Origin: Lachnospiraceae bacterium
GTDB taxonomy: Bacteria > Bacillota > Clostridia > Lachnospirales > Lachnospiraceae
DNA length: 36,975 nucleotides
Direction: 5' to 3'
Assembly (NCBI GenBank): GCA_029226225.1
Contig: JAQXXU010000038.1
Location: forward strand, 1-36,975
Positions 1 to 6,633 of the stretch are shown here, piece by piece. A program made the position numbers and the translations under genes. Under the pieces are notes generated by a model. The model saw only the letters and a program-made list of their open reading frames with translations, did not search any database and was not told where the DNA came from. How positions within the stretch are numbered: the first letter of the stretch is position 1; each line of letters opens with the position of its first letter.

Positions 1-136
1 GACTGATACACTGGGGCTTTTATGATTTAACCTCAGCATACCAGTCCGTGCACGTTAAATGTTGAAACCGCCGTGTACCGAACGGTACGCACGGTGGTGT
101 GAGAGGACGGGAGCTAATCACTCCCTCCTACTCGAT
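1..136 (+). mobile_element. Group II intron 3' end (domains V and VI), 5' part outside window
   Basis: Domain V-like hairpin at 67-98 (ACCGCCGTG/CACGGTGGT, distal TACC/GGTA, 2-nt CG bulge on the 3' side), then GTGAGAGGACGGGAG...CTCCC TCCTACTCGAT, typical of bacterial group II intron 3' ends. Integrase coding sequence (antisense) resumes directly after CTCGAT. Confidence 0.75.
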
Positions 137-314
137 TAAACGTTTTTCCAAGTACATCTGATGCTTTATGGTCTGCCTCTTCAAGTGCATGAGCATAGAT
201 ATTCATCGTTGTAGTGGCATTGGTGTGACGGAGATCGTGCAGCCTTATGACAGGCAGCTTATCCTCATCTTTCTCACAAGTGGCATTATAAGATTCAAGG
301 ATCTTCCTGAATTT
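137..314 (-). pseudogene. Tyrosine recombinase/integrase C-terminal remnant with internal deletion
   Basis: Minus-strand reading KFRKILESYNATCEKDEDKLPVIRLHDLRHT|NATTTMNIYAHALEEADHKASDVLGKTFN has the HDLRHT box and the catalytic-Tyr box MNIYAHAL, but the usual ~20-25 residues between them are missing. Confidence 0.75.
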
Positions 315-1053
315 GTGATTATGTATGTTGAATCACCACCGAAAGTGAACTGGTCAGCATTTATTGTATGTCCAGCCAGATCAAGTATTATCGTTTCATC
401 TTTTGTATGATTGTTATGGTCAGACATATGTGCGTCTTTGGCATATGTGAACTTATAATCCTTGGTGAGATAAAGCACATTTTCGTGTCTGTGCCATGCT
501 CCGATTCCTGATTCATCTGTTCCGGCAAGGCATCCGGGACCATCCGAAGCATCTTCTACGACATTATCGCTATCATCAGAGGCCGGAAAATAGTTTATCT
601 TGGTCCATTCTGATGAAGTGTTTTTATTTGCGTCAAATGCTTTTAACTTAAATTCGTATAGATGATTTCTTTTTACTTTGATATCGGCCTCATTTTCTGT
701 GCCTTCAAAAACAGTTTTTTCGCTGGATGATGATTTGTTTGTCAATATTACAGAGTATTTTCCTGTAGTCCCGGTATCAACCGCTGTAATTTTGTAAAAT
801 CCTGAATTATCCGGTTTGTCCCAACGCATATGCAAAAGATTTTCAGAACTGGATATAAAGTTATCTTTGAATGTAACAGATGTTTCATCAATAGGTAATA
901 TTGTGGTTTTGTCTGATTTATCATCAATCTGTTATGTTTTTTTTGCATCAGCGGAGGCGTTGTTATTCTTTATGGTGTTTTTCTGACATCCGCACAGAGA
1001 TACCACAAGCATTGCTGTGAACAGCGGTATAAAAAAATATACTTTTGATTCAT
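312..1053 (-). pseudogene. Lipoprotein, disrupted (frameshift, in-frame stop, 3' truncation)
   Basis: ATG at 1053; signal peptide MNQKYIFF|IPLFTAMLVVSLCGC with lipobox needs a one-base correction in a T7 run; in-frame TAA after ...ASADAKKT; then reading continues DDKSDKTTILPIDETSVTF...; 3' end runs into the integrase fragment. Confidence 0.65.
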
Positions 1054-1072
1054 AAAATCTCCCGAAAATACA

Positions 1073-1098
1073 CGTCTGCCGGCTGAATCCGGCAGACT
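1073..1098 (-). terminator. Hairpin between the antitoxin-like ORF and the lipoprotein pseudogene
   Basis: Perfect 9-bp inverted repeat GTCTGCCGG (1074-1082)/CCGGCAGAC (1089-1097); weak T-tract. Confidence 0.4.
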
Positions 1099-1116
1099 TT
1101 AAATGATAGTTTTATG

Positions 1117-1392
1117 TTAGTAATGAAATCTGTTCTTATCTGTGTAGATATTCATACATCCTCTGTTTCTCTGTTTTCTGAACTCAGCCATATCGGCTAT
1201 CATTTCATCCTCGGAGTTCCACCCCTTGTCATCTTTAAACATATCCTGGATAGACATGAGAGTCTGCTGGCTGTCCCTTGCCGCTTTTGATCTTCTCTGT
1301 TCTATGAGGAAGTTAATGAACTGTATGACTGATGTGAGATCCTCGCTGTTCATCTTTCTTGCAAGTGTATCCACCTGAGCAGTAGTGTCCAT
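1117..1392 (-). CDS. Small hypothetical protein, possibly solitary antitoxin-like
   Basis: 91-aa ORF MDTTAQVDTLARKMNSEDLTSVIQFINFLIEQRR...; general resemblance to small antitoxin-like proteins; no toxin partner adjacent. Confidence 0.5.
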   Translation of the reverse strand: MDTTAQVDTLARKMNSEDLTSVIQFINFLIEQRRSKAARDSQQTLMSIQDMFKDDKGWNSEDEMIADMAEFRKQRNRGCMNIYTDKNRFHY

Positions 1393-1531
1393 AGGTTTTT
1401 TCTCTTTTCTATGATCTGATTATATTATTTTTTAAGACTGCGGTGAAGAGGCTTTTCCTTCAATGTGATCACCAGATGGATAATCCATCTGGCTATATGC
1501 CAGATGCAGATTCGAGCATGCCGAGCAGGAG

Positions 1532-1873
1532 ATGAACGAGTTCAGGAACGACATGAACGTAAGGCTCGATAATGTGGTAAATGATCTTCCGGTGGTGATC
1601 GACGGCAAAGGCATAACCTTTAACAGCAATACTGCCGTGGTGACGAATGATGCCTTCAGGACAAAGACCGTAACTGATCCTTCGGGACGAACAACGACAA
1701 TATCGAAGGTATCAGGTGTATCGGTAAATTACGTAAAGCCGTATGGCATCGTACCGACATATACCGTCGATGATGGCGGCACTCTTACTATAACTCTTTC
1801 TGAGACTCTGCATGATACCGTGCAGATCCAGGATATCATCGTATACCGTAAATCCACGACGGTAAAGAATTAA
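1532..1873 (+). CDS. Hypothetical protein, possibly an N-terminally truncated phage/structural protein
   Basis: 113-aa ORF; in-frame upstream reading FEHAEQE-MNEFRNDM lacks a better start, suggesting truncation. Confidence 0.35.
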   Translation: MNEFRNDMNVRLDNVVNDLPVVIDGKGITFNSNTAVVTNDAFRTKTVTDPSGRTTTISKVSGVSVNYVKPYGIVPTYTVDDGGTLTITLSETLHDTVQIQDIIVYRKSTTVKN

Positions 1874-1878
1874 GGTAA

Positions 1879-2061
1879 CTTAAGGAGTGGACAGGCGCCC
1901 TTCAGACGGCGGTAAAAGAGGTAAAAAAGAGTAAGTCAGACCTTAATGATGCCGTAAAGCCCGTTAAGGATATGGCAGATGAAGTAGTAAGTCCCGCGAA
2001 GGAGATGGCCGATGAGATCAGCCATCACTTTGATGGGGCAGATAAAGAAAGTGAGGCATAA
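1879..2061 (+). pseudogene. TatB-like C-terminal remnant lacking its N-terminal membrane helix
   Basis: Reading LKEWTGALQTAVKEVKKSKSDLNDAVKPVKDMADEVVSPAKEMADEISHHFDGADKESEA* directly upstream of tatA; no TM segment or start codon upstream. Confidence 0.6.
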
Positions 2062-2064
2062 AAG

Positions 2065-2253
2065 ATGCGTGGTGGAATAGGTGAATTCTTAGTGATCCTT
2101 CTTGTGATAGCGGTTATCCTTCTTATCACGGGAGGTAAGAAGATCCCGGAGCTGGCAAAGTCATTAAAGAAAGGGAAGGATATCCTGACAGAAGATAAGC
2201 AGGATGAGCCTGATAAAGAAGAGGATACAGCTGATGTCAAGAGCAAAGCCTGA
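2065..2253 (+). CDS. tatA: Twin-arginine translocase TatA/E-like subunit
   Basis: 62 aa, N-terminal TM helix then GGKKIPELAKSLKKGKDI, typical TatA. Confidence 0.8.
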   Translation: MRGGIGEFLVILLVIAVILLITGGKKIPELAKSLKKGKDILTEDKQDEPDKEEDTADVKSKA

Positions 2254-2479
2254 TGCGAATGATCTTACGTTCACGGGACATCTGAGGGAGCTTCGCAACA
2301 GGTTCTTACGTCTCCTCGTGGTGTTCATAGCCCTTTTCGTGGCAGGAATGTTCTTATCCGATAAGATCATAGATACAGTCGTATCACTTGGCCACTTGTG
2401 TATTCTTAATGGCCGTGGCATTGGTATCAAAGCCATGGTCATTTATTTTGGGTTGAAATGTTGTTTCCACTCGCAATAA
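2234..2479 (+). pseudogene. tatC: TatC, truncated after first TM segment
   Basis: MSRAKPDANDLTFTGHLRELRNRFLRLLVVFIALFVAGMFLSDKIIDTVVSLG is TatC-like, then unrelated HLCILNGRGIGIK... to a stop. Confidence 0.75.
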
Positions 2480-2492
2480 AACATGTTATGAT
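2464..2492 (+). promoter_or_regulatory. Promoter of putative type I toxin mRNA
   Basis: TTTCCA (2464-2469), 17 nt, TGt-TATGAT (2487-2492), extended -10. Confidence 0.5.
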
Positions 2493-2592
2493 ACTTACCT
2501 GAGCTGCCATTAACGGTGGACGGACAGCCCTGTTGTTACTTGTAAACAGCAGAGGTTTCCTCTGACTTTTAGCGGGGAAGGAGGATGAGTAC

Positions 2593-2688
2593 ATGGATAT
2601 GATGGATTTCATTGCCATACTTGGTTTTGGCATCACCTGTTTTACTCTGGGTGTTATGTATGGAAAAGATCATGGAAATAGAAAATAG
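2593..2688 (+). CDS. Putative type I (holin-like) toxin peptide, 31 aa
   Basis: SD AAGGAGG, ORF MDMMDFIAILGFGITCFTLGVMYGKDHGNRK: one TM segment with charged C-terminus. Confidence 0.65.
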   Translation: MDMMDFIAILGFGITCFTLGVMYGKDHGNRK

Positions 2689-2768
2689 CCGCCCCAAACC
2701 CTGGAAAGTTTAAGCGGCTATCCGTAAAATTTTTGCAAGGCTGACCGTTCACTGGCAGCTCTTTATTT
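2680..2768 (-). ncRNA. Putative antisense RNA antitoxin of the type I locus
   Basis: Minus-strand promoter TTGACA-17-TATCAT (2803-2775); RNA would overlap the toxin ORF 3' end and stop at ATAGCCGC (2685-2692)/GCGGCTAT (2714-2721). Confidence 0.6.
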
Positions 2769-2774
2769 ATGTCT

Positions 2775-2803
2775 ATGATACTATGAAACAGGTGGATTGT
2801 CAA
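2775..2803 (-). promoter_or_regulatory. Promoter of antisense antitoxin RNA
   Basis: Consensus TTGACA, 17-nt spacer, TATCAT on the minus strand. Confidence 0.65.
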
Positions 2804-2885
2804 ATCGGATTCCGGCAGAAATTTAATAAAAAATGTGAATAGTAACGATAACGCCCAAATGTATCTACCAAAGTATAAAAAAAGC

Positions 2886-2914
2886 TTTACAGAGACGAAG
2901 GAATGGGGTATTAT
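2886..2914 (+). promoter_or_regulatory. cspA-like promoter with ~90-nt 5' UTR
   Basis: TTTACA, 17-nt spacer, TATTAT. Confidence 0.5.
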
Positions 2915-3013
2915 AAAATTGTTATAGATTTTATACTGTTTTAAGATTTGACGGAGAGTTCAATTATTTCTTGATTATTCTTGAAAGCAGCACATTTTTT
3001 GGAGGTATCTGAT

Positions 3014-3214
3014 ATGACAGGCACAGTAAAGTGGTTTAATAACCAGAAGGGATATGGATTTATCTCAGATGATTCAGGAAAGGACGTCTTCGTTCATTAT
3101 TCGGGAATTGTCGGTGACGGCTTCAAGACCCTCGCTGAGGGCGCTAAGGTCGAGTTCGACGTAACAGACGGAGCCAAGGGACCTCAGGCAGTAAATGTAA
3201 AGGTCACAGAGTAA
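3014..3214 (+). CDS. Cold-shock protein, CspA family
   Basis: [32 protein letters not shown] contains RNP1/RNP2; SD GGAGG upstream. Confidence 0.95.
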   Translation: MTGTVKWFNNQKGYGFISDDSGKDVFVHYSGIVGDGFKTLAEGAKVEFDVTDGAKGPQAVNVKVTE

Positions 3215-3227
3215 ATAAACCACGCAG

Positions 3228-3255
3228 CAGGCGCCTTCGGGCGTCTGTTTTTTTG
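3228..3255 (+). terminator. Rho-independent terminator after cold-shock gene
   Basis: CAGGCGCC-TTCG-GGCGTCTG-TTTTTTT, 8-bp stem with UUCG loop. Confidence 0.9.
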
Positions 3256-3317
3256 TCTTTTTTTTTCATGTAAAATCATTTATAATAGACTCTATATGTT
3301 GGATATGAGGATTTTAT

Positions 3318-4172
3318 ATGTATAAGATTATAGTAGACAGCTGCGGAGAGTTCACCGGAGCCATGAAGGATGACAGTGAGCATTTCGCGCATGTAGCACT
3401 GACACTTCAGATCGGAAACTGGGAACAGATGGATGATGAGACCTTTGATCAGAAGATTTTTCTTAAAAAAATGAAAGACTCCAAGGAACCTCCTCATTCA
3501 GCTTGTCCTTCGCCGGCGGCATATCTCACAGCAATAGAGGACACAGATGCAGAGCATGTGTACATCATAACTCTTTCCTCAAAGCTTTCAGGCTCATACA
3601 ATGCTGCAGTCCTGGCGAAGAGTCTCTACGAGGAAGACCATGAGGACGAGGATGACATGAAAAAAATCCACGTCTTTGACTCGAAATCCGCATCCATTGG
3701 GCAGACTCTGATAGCACAGATCATCGAGCAGGCTGAAAATGCTGGAAAGACCTTTGAAGAGGTCATTAAGACGGCAGATGAATTCATAAAGGGCGAACAC
3801 ACCTTTTTCGTGCTTGAGTCCCTAGATACTCTGCGTAAGGCCGGGCGACTTGGCTCTCTTAAAGCTATGCTGGCATCGACTTTAAGCATAAAGCCGGTCA
3901 TGGGTTCGACTCCGGAAGGAAGCATTCAGCAGCTGGGGCAGGCCAGAGGAATGATCCGCGCCTTAGATAAAATGGTAGACTGTATGACAGAAGTCACACT
4001 GAATCCCGGTGAGCGGGTAGTTGCCATATCACACTGCAATGCACCTGATACAGCATCATCACTAAAGGAAAAAGTAAAGCGTACCGGGCTATTTAAAGAT
4101 GTCTTCGTTCTTGACACAGACGGCGTATCTTCACTTTATGCCGGCCCAGGCGGGGTTATAATGGCGGTATGA
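3318..4172 (+). CDS. DegV family protein
   Basis: 284 aa; IVDSCGEFT start, TLSSKLSGSYNAA and LDTLRKAGRLG motifs of DegV. Confidence 0.9.
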   Translation: MYKIIVDSCGEFTGAMKDDSEHFAHVALTLQIGNWEQMDDETFDQKIFLKKMKDSKEPPHSACPSPAAYLTAIEDTDAEHVYIITLSSKLSGSYNAAVLAKSLYEEDHEDEDDMKKIHVFDSKSASIGQTLIAQIIEQAENAGKTFEEVIKTADEFIKGEHTFFVLESLDTLRKAGRLGSLKAMLASTLSIKPVMGSTPEGSIQQLGQARGMIRALDKMVDCMTEVTLNPGERVVAISHCNAPDTASSLKEKVKRTGLFKDVFVLDTDGVSSLYAGPGGVIMAV

Positions 4173-4230
4173 CCGAAAGCTCGAACTTAGCGAAAAGAAC
4201 TTCATCGGATAACAGTCTTGTAACTAAAAA

Positions 4231-5478
4231 ATGCACGAAGAATATAACACAATAGTTAAAAAAATAGAATCACTTAAGCGCTTTGGCAACCGCTCAGGCC
4301 GCGAAGTTACAGAACGGCTTCTGCCGAAACTCGGAAATCCCGACCGCGGCATGAAGATGATCCACATCGCAGGAACAAACGGAAAGGGCTCCGTAGCGAT
4401 GTACATAGCGTCAGCGCTTGAAGCAAATGGATATAAAACAGGCCTCTTCACCTCGCCGCACCTGATCACTATAAGAGAACGCATTCAGGTGAACAGACAG
4501 CTGATAAGCGAAGAAGATTTCACGAGACTCTCCGAACAGGTACTTTCCATAGGAATGCCTGACGAATACGCACCGACATTTTTTGATATCTGTCTGGCGA
4601 TAGCACTGCTCTACTTCAAGGAGCAGGACTGCGACTATGTAGTCTTGGAAACAGGACTGGGCGGCAGGCTTGACTCTACCCGGGGCATTTCAGAGATACC
4701 GAAAGTCGGCGTGATCACAGCCATAGGCTTAGACCATACAGCCATCCTCGGTGACACCCTTGAAAAAATAGCTGCAGAAAAAGCAGGCATCATCCGAAAG
4801 GGCATGCCTTTAGTAGTGGCGCATAACCCAGACAGCGTCCGGAAAGTCATAGAAGAAAAAGCGGACATTTATCTGGATGTAGATGAATACGAGGGCGACA
4901 GGCAAAGCCTTATCACTGCGGTAAGGAACCGGAAACTGACGCCACCGCTCGCCGGAGACTTCCAGTATGATAATGAGGCCGCAGCTTTAGCGACCCTGGC
5001 ACTTTGCGGAGCAAAGCTCAGTCGGAAAAAAGTGCTGGAAGGCATAAAAACTGTAAAATGGCCTGCCCGCATCCAGAAGCTTCGTGATCACCCGCTATTT
5101 ATAGTGGATGGATCACACAATCCACAGGGAGTAAGAGCCCTTGCTGATACTCTGAAAAAGACCTATCCCAGGAAGAAGTTCGTCTTTCTGATGGCAGCCA
5201 TGGCAGATAAAGACGTATCTCACATGATCTCAGAGACCCGCACACTCGCAGACTCATATATCTGTGTCAAGGCAGACACACCCCGCAGCCTTGACGCCAA
5301 CCGCCTTGCTGACCTTGTCCGTTCAGAAGGCGCTAAGGCCACTCCGGCATCTTCCCTGTCTGAGGCACTAAGTTTGGCATCGAACCTCCGCAAACCAGTC
5401 GTGGCCTTCGGCTCACTTTACCTGGCAGGAGAGATACTTACGATAAGTAGTAAAGGACAGACCGGTTCTAAAACGTAG
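4231..5478 (+). CDS. folC: Bifunctional folylpolyglutamate synthase/dihydrofolate synthase
   Basis: HIAGTNGKGSVA, LFTSPHL, ETGLGGRLDSTR, DGSHNPQG motifs. Confidence 0.95.
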   Translation: MHEEYNTIVKKIESLKRFGNRSGREVTERLLPKLGNPDRGMKMIHIAGTNGKGSVAMYIASALEANGYKTGLFTSPHLITIRERIQVNRQLISEEDFTRLSEQVLSIGMPDEYAPTFFDICLAIALLYFKEQDCDYVVLETGLGGRLDSTRGISEIPKVGVITAIGLDHTAILGDTLEKIAAEKAGIIRKGMPLVVAHNPDSVRKVIEEKADIYLDVDEYEGDRQSLITAVRNRKLTPPLAGDFQYDNEAAALATLALCGAKLSRKKVLEGIKTVKWPARIQKLRDHPLFIVDGSHNPQGVRALADTLKKTYPRKKFVFLMAAMADKDVSHMISETRTLADSYICVKADTPRSLDANRLADLVRSEGAKATPASSLSEALSLASNLRKPVVAFGSLYLAGEILTISSKGQTGSKT

Positions 5479-5527
5479 CGTTATATAGTAAAATGCTTTG
5501 GCATTTAGTAAAGGACAGACCGGTTCT
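5448..5527 (+). repeat. 22-bp direct repeat pair (5448-5469, 5506-5527)
   Basis: TAGTAAAGGACAGACCGGTTCT occurs twice, exactly; first copy lies in the folC 3' end. Confidence 0.9.
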
Positions 5528-5560
5528 TAAAATGCTGCGGCTTTCGTAGAGGGCAGGGGG

Positions 5561-5735
5561 CTGTGACACGTGTTCGGACAACTTTTGGGATCTGATATGA
5601 AAGTAGTAAAGCCCGCGTGGCGGCATGCGCGCATCGCGTCCGAGCTCACGGCCACCCTCGAAGTCGTATTACTACAGGAGTTGGCGGCCGTGACGGACCG
5701 ATGCACGACGTGCCGACAGGTAGCGGGCGTCACAG
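5561..5735 (+). ncRNA. Candidate structured RNA with pseudoknot (possible raiA-like class)
   Basis: Nested pairings: 5561-5567/5729-5735, 5611-5616/5723-5728, 5621-5625/5711-5715, 5631-5636/5699-5704, 5638-5642/5694-5698, 5646-5653/5686-5693; loop 5669-5675 complementary to 5603-5609. Confidence 0.75.
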
Positions 5736-5760
5736 TATTATTTACGGAGATTATAATTAT

Positions 5761-6633
5761 ATGTACCTGATAACCACAGACCCAGGCGTCTTTCGCACCT
5801 GGCTCTCTAAGTTCCTCTCAAACGGCCTTGACTTCTTCTGGAGCGTCGTCATCGCCCTTATAGTCTGGTTCGTCGGCGCGAAGGTCATCCGCATGATCCG
5901 GAAACTCGTGCGAAAGGCTATGGAGCGCCGTGACGTAGACAAGGGCGTCATCCAGTTTACAGATTCGGTCGTAAAGTACGGCTGCTATATAGCGCTTATC
6001 ATCGTGATCTTGAATGTCTTTGGCATCCAGACATCTTCAGTCGCCGCGGCAGTCGCATCACTAGGACTAACCGCCGGCCTGGCCCTGCAGGGATCGCTTT
6101 CAAACTTCGCCGGCGGCGTGCTGATACTGATCCTAAAGCCCTTTAAAGTCGGAGACTACATCATCGAGGATACACATAAGAATGAGGGCACGGTAGCGGA
6201 GATATCCATTTTTTACACGAGGCTTAAGACCATCGATAATAAGATAGTCGTGATACCGAACGGAACTCTCGCGAACGCATCGCTTACGAATGTGACGACG
6301 TCAGACAGGCGCCAGATAGACCTGACTTTTGGCATAGGCTACGACGATGACTTAAATAAGGCGAAAGCAATCCTTCAGCATATAGCAGAGACCACAGAGG
6401 AGAGGGTAAAGGATTCGGATATTCAGATTTTTGTCAGGGAACTTGCGGAATCATCGGTAAACCTGGGGTTTCGTATCTGGGTCCCAATGGATGACTACTG
6501 GAAAGTCCGCTGGGCACTTAACGAACGAGTGAAGCTCACTTTTGACAAGGAAGGCATCACGATACCATATAATCAGTTAGATGTAACAGTGAAAAAGGAG
6601 AATATAGATGACAAAGATACCAGAACAGTATGA
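5761..6633 (+). CDS. mscS: Small-conductance mechanosensitive channel, MscS family
   Basis: TM region then SVAAAVASLGLTAGLALQGSLSNFAGGVLILILKPFKVGD, canonical MscS. Start at 5761 (SD CGGAG) preferred over 5617, which lies in the RNA candidate. Confidence 0.9.
   Translation: MYLITTDPGVFRTWLSKFLSNGLDFFWSVVIALIVWFVGAKVIRMIRKLVRKAMERRDVDKGVIQFTDSVVKYGCYIALIIVILNVFGIQTSSVAAAVASLGLTAGLALQGSLSNFAGGVLILILKPFKVGDYIIEDTHKNEGTVAEISIFYTRLKTIDNKIVVIPNGTLANASLTNVTTSDRRQIDLTFGIGYDDDLNKAKAILQHIAETTEERVKDSDIQIFVRELAESSVNLGFRIWVPMDDYWKVRWALNERVKLTFDKEGITIPYNQLDVTVKKENIDDKDTRTV

Noticed and set aside
168-410. 80-aa plus-strand ORF at left edge
   Set aside because: Antisense of the integrase and lipoprotein remnants; no independent coding evidence.
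748-948. 66-aa minus ORF MQKKHNRLM...
   Set aside because: Out-of-frame reading across the lipoprotein pseudogene; the correct frame gives DDKSDKTTILPIDETSVTF.
5570-5770. 66-aa ORF (and minus ORF 5527-5733, and N-terminal extension of mscS from 5617)
   Set aside because: All lie in the strongly base-paired RNA candidate, have no family signal, and mscS has a well-placed start at 5761.
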